Assembly (NCBI GenBank): GCA_002716125.1
Contig: PAZH01000003.1
Location: 22,347-86,346, forward strand
Length of the DNA: 64,000 nt
Origin: Rhodospirillaceae bacterium
Lineage (GTDB): Bacteria > Pseudomonadota > Alphaproteobacteria > UBA8366
Reading direction: 5' to 3'
The notes beneath the pieces were generated by a model. It saw only the letters and a program-made list of their open reading frames with translations. It did no database searches and had not been told where the DNA came from. Every line of letters starts with the position of its first letter. Positions within the stretch are counted from its first letter, which is position 1. A program made the translations under genes and the position numbers. This document shows, piece after piece, positions 56,210-64,000 of the stretch.

Positions 56210-58576
56210 TTAGAACCGAGTGCCGAAATTAAAGCGGACGAGCTCTTCCTTGTCGAAGCTTTCTTTAACAATCGGGAACGCAACGTCGACACGAATTGGC
56301 CCGAAGGGAGAACGCCATTTAATGCCAAGTCCTGTTGATATCCGCGGCGCGGTCTCATCGAGTAATTGGGCCCCATCGGCGACAGGGTTCAACAACGTAC
56401 CAATATCGGTAAATAAGGCAGCGGAGACACCGAGTTCCTCTGGAAGACCAATCGGAAAATGCAGCTCCGCTGTTCCTGTTAGGAGTGTACGTCCGCCCAG
56501 GGAGTCGTCGGTCGCCGAATCTCTGGGTCCGACGCCGGAAACCTCAAAGCCCCGTAAGTTATCGCCGCCCAGGAAAAATAGATCGTTGATCTTAATATCT
56601 TCACCAAAATCTTGGATATGACCAATTTCACCGCCAAAATTTAACACCCAGTTGGACGCAATCTGATAGTGATAGGTCGAACTCAAACGAGCTCTAAAAT
56701 ATTTCGAGTTTCCGCCAAGACCTGCAATATCCGTCGAAGCGCGGATCAAGAACCCATCGGTCGGCGACAATTTGCTATTTCGCATATCCAAGACGAGGTC
56801 TTGGCCAATCAAAGAAGTAATTGATTCGCCGTCTTGGGCCCGGATGAACGCAGCTGCATCATTGGACACTTCCGTGATTTCATCGCGTCGGACAAGATAT
56901 CTTAGCGTTTGGCTCCACTGTTCATTGATTTCATACCCGAACCGGACGCCAACACCTAAACGCTTACTTGTAAATGAGCTTTCGTCGGAATTGTCCCGTT
57001 CCGTCTTGAATAAATCGATACCTGCCGAGAGATTCTTATCAAGGAAGTACGGTTCGGTGAATCCGAAATCGAAGTTTTGAGTACGTTGTGATAACGTAAA
57101 CTTTGCTCGAACGTCCTGGCCGCGACCCAAGAAGTTGCGCTCGGTAATACCGGCATCGACCAATCCACCTTCAGTCGACGAAAATCCAAGTCCAAAACTG
57201 ATTTCACCTGTCGACTGCTCCTCCAAGTCGACCTGAATAATCGTTTTGTCACTCGTCGTCCCCGGACGATTGCTGACATCCACTTTGCCGAAATAGCCTA
57301 AATTCTGAATTCGCTGCCGCGACCGGCGCAATTTGGCTGCGTTGAAGGCGTCTCCCTCGATCAATCTGAATTCTCGTCGAATAACCGAGTCCAGCGTTCT
57401 GACATTGCCGTTAATGTCGATCCTTTCGACGAAAACTTTGGGGCCTTCCTGTAACTTAAAAGTAACGCCGATGCTCTTGTTTTCGCGATTTCGATCAACA
57501 ACGGGACGCGCTTCGACAAATGCGAACCCGCGTTCCCCCGCAAAGTTCGTAAGCGCCAAAACGATGTCGTCTACCTTTGAAGCGCTATACCAAGCGTCGG
57601 GTTCGATCTCGATTAACGGCTTAAGCGCTTCCGATTTAATCTCTTTGATGCGTGAGGTCGCTTCGATCTGACCAAACTTGTATCGCTCGCCTTCTTCAAT
57701 CGTGAAAGTTACGAAGAAATTGTCTTGATCTGCAGTCAGTTCTGCGACCGCAGAAATCACGCGGAAATCGGCAAACCCATTCTCAAGATAAAAGCGTCGC
57801 AACAATTCGCGGTCGAACGTCAGACGATCGGGGTCATACGTATCGGCGCCCGAGAAAATGCGATACCAACGCTCTTCCTTCGTTTGAATGACATTACGCA
57901 GTGCGTCATCCGTAAAAAATCGGTTGCCGACAAAAGCGATCCGACTAACGAGCGTTTCCTTGCCCTCATCGATTTCAAAGACGAGATCCACCCGATTTTG
58001 CGGCAGTTGAATAACTTTTGGTTCGATCTTCGCCGAGAAATGCCCGCTTCTTCGATAAAGTGCGAGCAACCGCTTTACATCTACCTGTACCCTCTTCCGG
58101 GTAAATACAATTCGCGGTCGCAGCTGCACTTCCGGCGCCAGGGACTCGTCTTCAATTTCCGTATTACCTTCAAAGGCAATACGATTAATGATCGGATTCT
58201 CGACAACCTGAACAACGATTGCTGTTCCTTGTCGACGAATTGTGACGTCGGCAAATAGCCCCGTCGCAAAAAGCGTTTTAAGTGATTCGTTTACCTTGCG
58301 GCTGCTAAAGGGTTCATCTTGCTTCAGCGCCATGTAAGAACGCACAGTATCGGGCTCGATACGCTGCGTACCTTCGACCAGAATATCGCTAACCTTCGCC
58401 GCGCTCGGATTGGCACGAGGTCCGGAAAGTCGAGGTGTGGGTAAGGGCGCCGTTCCGGCACGCGGTGTCGGCGGAACGATAATCGGGGAACTCGCCTGTT
58501 GCGCGCTCACCTCGCCGCTCACGCTGATCACTGTAAGTACGATGCCAGCTAAAACGAGTTGTTTAACGAAACGCAA
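56210..58576 (-). CDS. bamA: Outer membrane protein assembly factor BamA
   Basis: BamA inserts beta-barrel proteins into the outer membrane. About 788 residues. A signal peptide ending in VSA-QQ is followed by a Pro-rich linker, five POTRA domains (first VSDILVEGTQRIEPDTVRSYM, last VFVERIDINGNVRTLDSVIRREF), and a 16-strand barrel with the typical C-terminal IRVDVAFPIVKESFDKEELVRFNFGTRF. No ATG is available: an in-frame stop lies right before the track's TTG at 58588. The TTG at 58576 has GGGGGA five bases upstream and is preferred; 58588 remains possible. It is between rseP and skp. Confidence 0.96.
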   Translation of the reverse strand: MRFVKQLVLAGIVLTVISVSGEVSAQQASSPIIVPPTPRAGTAPLPTPRLSGPRANPSAAKVSDILVEGTQRIEPDTVRSYMALKQDEPFSSRKVNESLKTLFATGLFADVTIRRQGTAIVVQVVENPIINRIAFEGNTEIEDESLAPEVQLRPRIVFTRKRVQVDVKRLLALYRRSGHFSAKIEPKVIQLPQNRVDLVFEIDEGKETLVSRIAFVGNRFFTDDALRNVIQTKEERWYRIFSGADTYDPDRLTFDRELLRRFYLENGFADFRVISAVAELTADQDNFFVTFTIEEGERYKFGQIEATSRIKEIKSEALKPLIEIEPDAWYSASKVDDIVLALTNFAGERGFAFVEARPVVDRNRENKSIGVTFKLQEGPKVFVERIDINGNVRTLDSVIRREFRLIEGDAFNAAKLRRSRQRIQNLGYFGKVDVSNRPGTTSDKTIIQVDLEEQSTGEISFGLGFSSTEGGLVDAGITERNFLGRGQDVRAKFTLSQRTQNFDFGFTEPYFLDKNLSAGIDLFKTERDNSDESSFTSKRLGVGVRFGYEINEQWSQTLRYLVRRDEITEVSNDAAAFIRAQDGESITSLIGQDLVLDMRNSKLSPTDGFLIRASTDIAGLGGNSKYFRARLSSTYHYQIASNWVLNFGGEIGHIQDFGEDIKINDLFFLGGDNLRGFEVSGVGPRDSATDDSLGGRTLLTGTAELHFPIGLPEELGVSAALFTDIGTLLNPVADGAQLLDETAPRISTGLGIKWRSPFGPIRVDVAFPIVKESFDKEELVRFNFGTRF

Positions 58577-58636
58577 CCAGTCCCCCAAATCAATCTAATA
58601 TCGCGAACATCCGCAATATTTGTAAATCCCTATGAA

Positions 58637-59737
58637 TTAAGGATGAATCAGATCATTTATTGTGACGAATACCATAAGTGAAATAACCAGTGCCAGCCCA
58701 ATTCTCAAGCCAATTTCCTGCGCCCGTTCTCCGAGCGGACGTCCCGTCACCGCTTCAAAGGCATAAAACATCAAATGTCCGCCATCCAACATCGGAACCG
58801 GAAAGAGATTCAGAAGTCCTAGATTGATGGATAGAAGAGCGATCAACCAAACAAGACTATCGATCCCCATCAACGCAAATTCGTGAGAAATCTTAGCAAT
58901 TTTGATGGGTCCGCCCAATTCTTTGACATCGCGATCACCCGCGATCATCTGTCCTAAAGCTTTTAGAGTGCCTACCGTCAGGCGGCCCGTTTCCACAACA
59001 GATCGCCACAATGCGGTAAACGGATCGTGTTGCACCTGGTCTCGACCAATACTTTGGACGCCCAATAAACCGAAACGGTGAATATTTCCCGACCTATCTT
59101 TCCGTTCGCCAATCTTGGGAACCGCCGTAAGGTCCATTTCGACGCCGCCGCGGTCGACGATGATCTTCATCGGTTGCCCTAAATTCAGGACGACGACTTG
59201 TTGAACATCCTCGAACCGCTCTATTTGACGGCCGTCGACTTCAAGAAAAATATCGCCCGGCAGAAGGCCCGCCTCCGCGGCAGCACTGTCAGGCACGACT
59301 TTGCCGATTTGCGGAGATGTAAAGGGTTGGCCGACGAAAACGAATAAAAAGGCAAATAAAACAATCGATAAGATGAAATTCGCTGCAGGCCCTGCAAAAA
59401 CAATCGCAGACCTTTGCGAGACCGATTTGAGATGAAAAGCAACGTCGCGTTCGCTTGCGCTTAATTCCTCACCGCCTTCGACGGATCCGGGCGTCGTGTT
59501 CTCGCCGAACATTTTGACATAACCCCCGAGCGGGATCGCGCTAAACTTCCAACGCGTACCGGCGCGATCAGTGTAGCCAAAAATCTCCGGCCCAAATCCA
59601 ACAGAGAAAACTTCGACACGAACGCGGTTCCATCGCGCTACGGCATAATGACCAAGTTCGTGAAAGAACACCAAAACGGTCAAGACCGCCAAAAATACCA
59701 GGATGATGTAGGAGTTCGTTAAGATAAAATCGATCAC
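58637..59737 (-). CDS. rseP: RIP metalloprotease RseP
   Basis: RseP is an inner-membrane site-2 protease that cuts anti-sigma factors and leftover signal peptides. It has 366 residues. The zinc motif HELGH is in VFFHELGHYAVARW (about residue 26), one PDZ domain is around GKVVPDSAAAEAGLLPGDIFLEVDG, and the second zinc site is in LFPVPMLDGGHLMFYAFEAVTGRP. About four membrane segments are seen. The start is GTG. The single PDZ domain is usual for alphaproteobacterial RseP. It lies between dxr and bamA. Confidence 0.97.
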   Translation of the reverse strand: MIDFILTNSYIILVFLAVLTVLVFFHELGHYAVARWNRVRVEVFSVGFGPEIFGYTDRAGTRWKFSAIPLGGYVKMFGENTTPGSVEGGEELSASERDVAFHLKSVSQRSAIVFAGPAANFILSIVLFAFLFVFVGQPFTSPQIGKVVPDSAAAEAGLLPGDIFLEVDGRQIERFEDVQQVVVLNLGQPMKIIVDRGGVEMDLTAVPKIGERKDRSGNIHRFGLLGVQSIGRDQVQHDPFTALWRSVVETGRLTVGTLKALGQMIAGDRDVKELGGPIKIAKISHEFALMGIDSLVWLIALLSINLGLLNLFPVPMLDGGHLMFYAFEAVTGRPLGERAQEIGLRIGLALVISLMVFVTINDLIHP

Positions 59738-59763
59738 TTCAACAATCCGTTCGGGCTCGCTGC

Positions 59764-60969
59764 TTAAGACGCGCGTTTCTCAGTTTCAACGGACGCAACA
59801 TTCCGAGCCGCCGTATCGAGGTGAAAGACATCGTCGATTGACGATAATTGATCGAAATTAACCCTGCCCATGGTTTCTTCGACAATTGCGGCAATCTCCA
59901 GAAAACCGATGCGTTCTGCCAAAAACGCTGCAACGGCGACTTCGTTTGCCGCATTCAAGACAGTCGCAGCGGAACCTCCTGTACGTAGTGCTTCTCGCGC
60001 AAGACGCAATGCCGGAAATCTCGTTTCGTCCGGCGGCTCGAACTGCAAAGTCGCAATAGCGCCTAGATCCAGTCTTTCACTCGGCGTTTCAATTCGCGCT
60101 GGCCACGCCAAGGTATAGGCAATCGGCGTGCGCATATCCGGCGTGCCCAACTGTGCAAGAACCGACCCATCTACATACGAAACCATGCTGTGAATGACAG
60201 ATTGGGGATGTACCAAGACGTCGATACGACTATCGGACATGCCAAAAATATGGTGCGCCTCGATGACTTCTAGCCCTTTGTTCATCATCGTCGCTGAATC
60301 GACCGAAATCTTAGCGCCCATGTCCCAATTTGGATGCGCGACCGCCTGTGAAGGAGTCACGGAACGCATATCTTCGTGCTGCCAGTCTCTAAAGGGGCCC
60401 CCGGACGCCGTTAGAATCAGCTTTTCTATGGCCTCTACACTTTCAAAATCAAAGACTTGATAAATCGCGTTGTGTTCAGAATCGACCGGCAATAACGTCG
60501 AATTGCATCGCGCGACTTCCCGCATGAACAGATCACCGGCGCACACGAGGCATTCCTTATTCGCCAAGGCGACGACGGCGCCCCGCTGTACGGCCCGTAG
60601 CGTCGGTGCGAGACCGGCGGCGCCAACGATGGCGGCCATGACCCATTCTGCATTCAGACTTGCCGCTTCTTCGATCGCTGCCGGTCCTGCAGCGACTTCG
60701 ATGCCCGTGTCCGAAAGTTTCGCTTTCAACGCGCCGTAACAGCTCCTATCGCCAATTGCGACAAATTGCGGCCTCAGCAAACGCGCCTGCTCCGACAACA
60801 GTTCAACGTTCGAATTCGCGGTCAACGCGACAACGCGGTATTCCGAGGCATTGCGCTGTAATAAATCGATCGTTTGGCAACCGACCGATCCGGTGGAGCC
60901 GAGTATCGTTACAGACTTCGGTACTGTCGCCGGAACAGCGACAGTCCGTTCTTCCGTGGTCACGGCCAA
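59764..60969 (-). CDS. dxr: 1-deoxy-D-xylulose-5-phosphate reductoisomerase
   Basis: Dxr makes 2-C-methyl-D-erythritol 4-phosphate, the first committed step of the MEP isoprenoid pathway. It has 401 residues. The NADPH fold is VTILGSTGSVGCQTIDLL, LANKECLVCAG and the metal/active-site block LPVDSEHNAIYQVF follow, then LTASGGPFRDW and ATMMNKGLEVIEAHHIF. Two non-ATG starts compete: TTG at 60969 has a G-rich AAGGGGGGG seven bases upstream, while GTG at 60963 overlaps the cdsA stop as GTGA. The pathway's ispDF is also in this window. Confidence 0.98.
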   Translation of the reverse strand: MAVTTEERTVAVPATVPKSVTILGSTGSVGCQTIDLLQRNASEYRVVALTANSNVELLSEQARLLRPQFVAIGDRSCYGALKAKLSDTGIEVAAGPAAIEEAASLNAEWVMAAIVGAAGLAPTLRAVQRGAVVALANKECLVCAGDLFMREVARCNSTLLPVDSEHNAIYQVFDFESVEAIEKLILTASGGPFRDWQHEDMRSVTPSQAVAHPNWDMGAKISVDSATMMNKGLEVIEAHHIFGMSDSRIDVLVHPQSVIHSMVSYVDGSVLAQLGTPDMRTPIAYTLAWPARIETPSERLDLGAIATLQFEPPDETRFPALRLAREALRTGGSAATVLNAANEVAVAAFLAERIGFLEIAAIVEETMGRVNFDQLSSIDDVFHLDTAARNVASVETEKRAS

Positions 60970-61796
60970 ACGACGGCCCCCCCTTTATGCATTATGGCAA
61001 TTAGCGCTATGGCAGGTGCTGCGGTCAAGTACCCATCGACCCGATCAAGAATTCCCCCATGACCGGGTATCAGGTTACCACTATCTTTTACCCCTCTGCG
61101 GCGCTTTATCCACGACTCCATTAAATCACCCGACTGCGCCAGCGGCGCGATCAAGCAACTCACTGCAAAGGCTGCCGCGGCCTCGCGGCCAAATACGTCG
61201 AGTACCGCAATATCTTTGCCGCCAAGTGCCGGCGTAAAGAAGAATAAGAGACCGACTAACCCTGCAGCGATAGTCCCACCGATCAATCCCGCCCAAGTCT
61301 TATTCGGGCTGATCGCAGGCGCCAGCTTCGGCCCTCCAATGCTTCGCCCGGCGAAGTAAGCGCCGGTATCCGTTCCAGCAATGACCGCAATGAGATACAC
61401 GACAGCAACAGTCCCGCCGAACGCCGGACTTCTCAAAAGAATCAGCGATAAGAGGGCTGCAAAAGAAAGAAGACTGAGCGCAAAAAAACCAATCCGGTCG
61501 TTGAAATCCGAAACACTGAACGAAACCAGCAAAGACCAGATAATTGTGCCGAAGACCGCCGCAAAAAAAGCAGCGGGAAATCCGACAAGCATAGAAACCA
61601 ACGGTATCGCCGCACCGATTAAGATCATCACCCCGGCGCGTGGCTTTGAGTGGATCGATGCCATCGAAGAGACTTCGTAGCCGATGACCCCGCCAATGAA
61701 GGCAAGAAGAAGCGCGTAGGCCCAACCGCCCAACCACACGGCCGCCAATACAGGCGGAACGATCAATAATGCGGAAAGAACACGAAGTTTAAGCAA
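60960..61796 (-). CDS. cdsA: Phosphatidate cytidylyltransferase
   Basis: CdsA makes CDP-diacylglycerol, the precursor of all phospholipids, feeding the PgpA step in this same window. It has 278 residues with about eight membrane segments. The CDS signature near the C-terminus is complete: SGDLMESWIKRRRGVKDSG, then NLIPGHGGILDRVDG. The SPNKTWAGLIGG block precedes it. The start is TTG, matching the family N-terminus (MLKLRVLSALLIVPPV), 11 bases after the uppS stop. No convincing Shine-Dalgarno is seen. Confidence 0.96.
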   Translation of the reverse strand: MLKLRVLSALLIVPPVLAAVWLGGWAYALLLAFIGGVIGYEVSSMASIHSKPRAGVMILIGAAIPLVSMLVGFPAAFFAAVFGTIIWSLLVSFSVSDFNDRIGFFALSLLSFAALLSLILLRSPAFGGTVAVVYLIAVIAGTDTGAYFAGRSIGGPKLAPAISPNKTWAGLIGGTIAAGLVGLLFFFTPALGGKDIAVLDVFGREAAAAFAVSCLIAPLAQSGDLMESWIKRRRGVKDSGNLIPGHGGILDRVDGYLTAAPAIALIAIMHKGGAVVWP

Positions 61797-61807
61797 TGCT
61801 TTACGTG

Positions 61808-62548
61808 TTAAGAAGGATTTGCCGTCGCGCCGAACCGTCTTTCGCGGGATTGAAATTCTGTAATGGCGTTTCTCAGTTCCGCTTCGCCAAAATCCGGCCA
61901 GAGCACGTCTAGAAAGACAAACTCGCTATAGGCGATTTGCCACAATAAGAAATTGCTGATTCTTTTCTCACCGCTCGTTCGGATCAGCAGGTCAGGGTCC
62001 GGTATATCTAAAGTCAGTAAATGAGATTCGAATTTCTGCTCGTCAATCTCATCCGCCAAAAGCTCACCGGCCGCGACTTTCGTCGATAATTCACGTGCTG
62101 CGTTAACGATCTCTTGCCGGCTGCCATAACTCAAAGCGAGGACAAGATTTAGGCCTGTATTCTCCGATGTCGTCGATTCTGCGTGTTCAATCAGTTCGAC
62201 GACACTGGGCGGCAACATGGTCCGATCGCCAATCATACGAAAACGGACGTTGTTTCGATGCATTTCAGCAATCTCGGAGCGCAAATAGAGCCGCAATAGC
62301 AACATCAGGTCTTCGATCTCGCGCTCTGGACGTTTCCAGTTCTCAGACGAAAATCCAAAGAGGGTCAAATAGGAGATTCCAAGGTCGGATGCCACTTCAA
62401 CCACGCGTCGCACGGCTTCTGCACCTCGGCGGTGCCCTTCCGCACGGGGCAAACTCCGCGACTTCGCCCATCGTCCATTGCCGTCCATAATGATGGCAAT
62501 ATGGCGCGGAACCGGTCCACCCCCCATTGTCGCTGGCACGGATACCAT
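61808..62548 (-). CDS. uppS: Undecaprenyl diphosphate synthase
   Basis: UppS adds eight cis isoprene units to farnesyl diphosphate to make the lipid carrier of cell-wall and glycan synthesis. It has 246 residues. The catalytic Asp is in IIMDGNGRWAKSR (about residues 19-31), HRRGAEAVRR follows, then FGFSSENWKRP and the C-terminal DLLIRTSGEKRISNFLLWQIAYSEF. It lies two bases after frr. It draws on the MEP pathway genes dxr and ispDF of this window. Confidence 0.98.
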   Translation of the reverse strand: MVSVPATMGGGPVPRHIAIIMDGNGRWAKSRSLPRAEGHRRGAEAVRRVVEVASDLGISYLTLFGFSSENWKRPEREIEDLMLLLRLYLRSEIAEMHRNNVRFRMIGDRTMLPPSVVELIEHAESTTSENTGLNLVLALSYGSRQEIVNAARELSTKVAAGELLADEIDEQKFESHLLTLDIPDPDLLIRTSGEKRISNFLLWQIAYSEFVFLDVLWPDFGEAELRNAITEFQSRERRFGATANPS

Positions 62549-62550
62549 CT

Positions 62551-63111
62551 TCAGACCTGCATGATTTCCGTTTCTTTTGTCTCCAACGCTTCATCGATCT
62601 TTGAGATGTGACCGTCAGTCAGCTTCTGAATATCGTCGGATTGACTCTTTTGTTCGTCTTGCGAAATTTCGCCGTCGCGTTCCATCTGTTTGAGCGTGTC
62701 CATGCCATCGCGACGGACATTCCGCACCGCGACTTTAGCTTGCTCGGCATAGCGACCGGCGACCTTCTTGAGCTCCATACGGCGTTCTTCACTCAAATCA
62801 GGAACCGGAATCCGAATGAGATTGCCTTCGGTCTGCGGATTTAGGCCCAACTCGGACTCCATGATCGCCTTTTCAACAGCCTTCACTAACCCCTGGTCCC
62901 AGACCTGAACCGTAAGCAGACGCGCCTCTGGTGCGCTGACGGTGCCGACTTGGTTCATTGGCATTTGCGAACCGTATGCTTCGACCATTACCGGATCGAG
63001 TAAGTTCGCGGACGCGCGTCCCGTTCTCAAACCGCTAAACTCACGGCTCAAGGAGTCCAGAGCCCCATCCATGCGTCTTTCAATATCATCGAGGTCGATC
63101 TCGGCCATCAT
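62551..63111 (-). CDS. frr: Ribosome recycling factor
   Basis: Frr, with EF-G, splits post-termination ribosomes. It has 186 residues and a tRNA-like shape. The blocks [13 protein letters not shown]-type (here [21 protein letters not shown]), [22 protein letters not shown] and [35 protein letters not shown] are visible. The start has two adjacent ATGs (63111 and 63108) behind GGAGA and follows the pyrH stop with no gap. Confidence 0.99.
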   Translation of the reverse strand: MMAEIDLDDIERRMDGALDSLSREFSGLRTGRASANLLDPVMVEAYGSQMPMNQVGTVSAPEARLLTVQVWDQGLVKAVEKAIMESELGLNPQTEGNLIRIPVPDLSEERRMELKKVAGRYAEQAKVAVRNVRRDGMDTLKQMERDGEISQDEQKSQSDDIQKLTDGHISKIDEALETKETEIMQV

Positions 63112-63879
63112 TCACTCTCCATGGTCAATGACTGTAAATAGACCTTTCCCCTCCACTACGTCGGCAAAGGCACCCTTATCGTATATCGAGAATACGACAA
63201 TGGGTATGTTGTTCTCTCGCGCCAATGAAATTGCCGAAGCATCCATGACCCGAAGGTCGCGCGATAGGACTTGATGATATGATAAGGTCTCGTATCGCTC
63301 CGCGTTCGGGTTCTCAACCGGATCTTCGGTATAAACCCCGTCCACTTTCGTGGCCTTTAGCAACGCATCGCAACTCATCTCCGAAGCTCGAAGCGCCGCT
63401 GCTGTATCCGTCGTAAAGAAGGGATTGCCCGTGCCAGCGGCAAATATGACAACCCTGCCCCGCTCCATATGCCGAACGGCTCGCCTACGGATATAAGGCT
63501 CGCACACAGACTGCATCGGAATAGCGGAAAGGACCCGTGTATCTACGCCGTTACGTTCGAGCGCGTTTTGCATCGCCAACGCATTAATTACCGTGGCAAG
63601 CATACCCATATAGTCGGCAGAGGCGCGATCCATGCCTTTGGCAGCACCGGACACGCCGCGGAAGATGTTTCCACCGCCGATAACGAGGCAAATTTCAATA
63701 TTCAGATCAGCGACCGTGCGGACTTCCGCCGCAATACGGTCCACGATCTCGGGGTCCAGGCCATATTCCTGGCTCCCCATCAACGCTTCGCCGGATAGTT
63801 TCAAAAGTACGCGACGCGACCGCGTGGCCGATTTATCTCCCGCCTCGCCCTCTTCCACTTGCGTCTCCGAACTTGCCAT
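63112..63879 (-). CDS. pyrH: Uridylate kinase
   Basis: PyrH phosphorylates UMP to UDP and is the hexameric bacterial enzyme of the amino acid kinase fold. It has 255 residues, with about 20 extra acidic residues at the N-terminus. Blocks are [57 protein letters not shown] and [22 protein letters not shown]. It follows tsf by two bases. UDP made here leads to CTP via pyrG in the same window. Confidence 0.98.
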   Translation of the reverse strand: MASSETQVEEGEAGDKSATRSRRVLLKLSGEALMGSQEYGLDPEIVDRIAAEVRTVADLNIEICLVIGGGNIFRGVSGAAKGMDRASADYMGMLATVINALAMQNALERNGVDTRVLSAIPMQSVCEPYIRRRAVRHMERGRVVIFAAGTGNPFFTTDTAAALRASEMSCDALLKATKVDGVYTEDPVENPNAERYETLSYHQVLSRDLRVMDASAISLARENNIPIVVFSIYDKGAFADVVEGKGLFTVIDHGE

Positions 63880-63881
63880 TC

Positions 63882-64000
63882 TTAGGTATTCAGCGTTGCC
63901 GCAACCTCAGCTGCGAAGTCAGCTTCCGACTTCTCGATACCTTCGCCCAACTCGAAACGAACAAACCCAGTCAGTTTGACGGGTGCGCCGACATCATTGC
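63882..64000 (-). CDS. tsf: Elongation factor Ts, C-terminal fragment (5' end outside window)
   Basis: Not in the ORF track because the gene runs off the right edge. Reading the minus strand in the frame that ends at TAA (63882-63884) gives [20 protein letters not shown] then [17 protein letters not shown], which is the C-terminus of elongation factor Ts, the nucleotide exchange factor for EF-Tu. The order tsf-pyrH-frr-uppS-cdsA is universal in proteobacteria and confirms the call. About 39 residues lie in the window. Confidence 0.93.
   Translation of the reverse strand, partial: NDVGAPVKLTGFVRFELGEGIEKSEADFAAEVAATLNT

Overview
The window comes from an alphaproteobacterial chromosome, most likely Rhodospirillales-like. 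The evidence is the gene content and order: nifR3/dusB-ntrBC-ntrYX-trkA-dat-hfq-hflX, pdhABC-lpd-lipA with a lipoyl domain fused to E1 beta, a fused ispDF, an alphaproteobacterial direct-repeat SOS box (GAAC-N7-GAAC) at lexA, and the frr-uppS-cdsA-dxr-rseP-bamA-fabZ-lpxA-lpxI-lpxB run. Species cannot be named from the sequence. Coding density is very high. No gap without a gene exceeds about 220 bases, and no rRNA, tRNA, CRISPR array, insertion sequence or prophage was seen.

Layout. 1-2771: the end of a DppC-type ABC permease, a small unknown protein, a two-subunit thiamine-diphosphate decarboxylase of the sulfopyruvate/phosphonopyruvate type, and a small ribbon-helix-helix-like protein behind a 28-bp perfect palindrome. 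2843-9414: mazG, a beta-hydroxyacid dehydrogenase, an inositol-phosphatase-family enzyme, hflX, hfq, a D-amino acid aminotransferase and trkA. 9442-16668: the complete nitrogen regulon block ntrX-ntrY-ntrC-ntrB-dusB, transcribed right to left from one promoter for dusB-ntrBC with ntrYX behind it. 16736-21000: a CcsA/YpjD-like membrane protein, the rightward ispDF-pgpA-cinA operon, a convergent XRE regulator and ratA. 21007-27326: lipA, lpdA, pdhC, pdhB, pdhA, so the pyruvate dehydrogenase complex and the enzyme that makes its cofactor lie together. A CtrA-box-like site lies upstream of pdhA.

27545-32122 is the one clearly accessory block. A four-gene leftward operon (Gfo/Idh/MocA oxidoreductase, extended SDR, C-methyltransferase, RmlC-like cupin) and a divergent AT-rich family 2 glycosyltransferase are wedged between pdhA and ftsB. 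It looks like a sugar-modification cassette for a surface glycan. 32227-37708 returns to core genes: ftsB, eno, kdsA, pyrG, secG, tpiA. 37913-50822: ppiD, a divergent polysaccharide deacetylase, an acyl-CoA carboxylase beta chain, then trpD-trpC-moaC-moeA, lexA with its SOS box, comEC and gltX. trpE and trpG are not here, although they often precede trpD in related genomes. 50945-64000: gltA with a textbook terminator, then the long leftward envelope and translation cluster lpxB-lpxI-lpxA-fabZ-skp-bamA-rseP-dxr-cdsA-uppS-frr-pyrH-tsf. Only the C-terminus of tsf is in the window, and lpxD is absent from its usual slot between skp and fabZ.

Most of the window is well-conserved core genome. The features that deserve a second look are the 28-bp palindrome that can sequester a Shine-Dalgarno site, the sugar cassette, the duplicated peripheral-subunit-binding domain in the E2 enzyme, the missing lpxD, the XRE regulator with an unrecognised C-terminal domain and repeated TTAG/CTAA half-sites, and a nested hairpin in front of gltX. 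Starts were reassigned in several places where the ORF track began at an upstream TTG; reasons are given in the entries.
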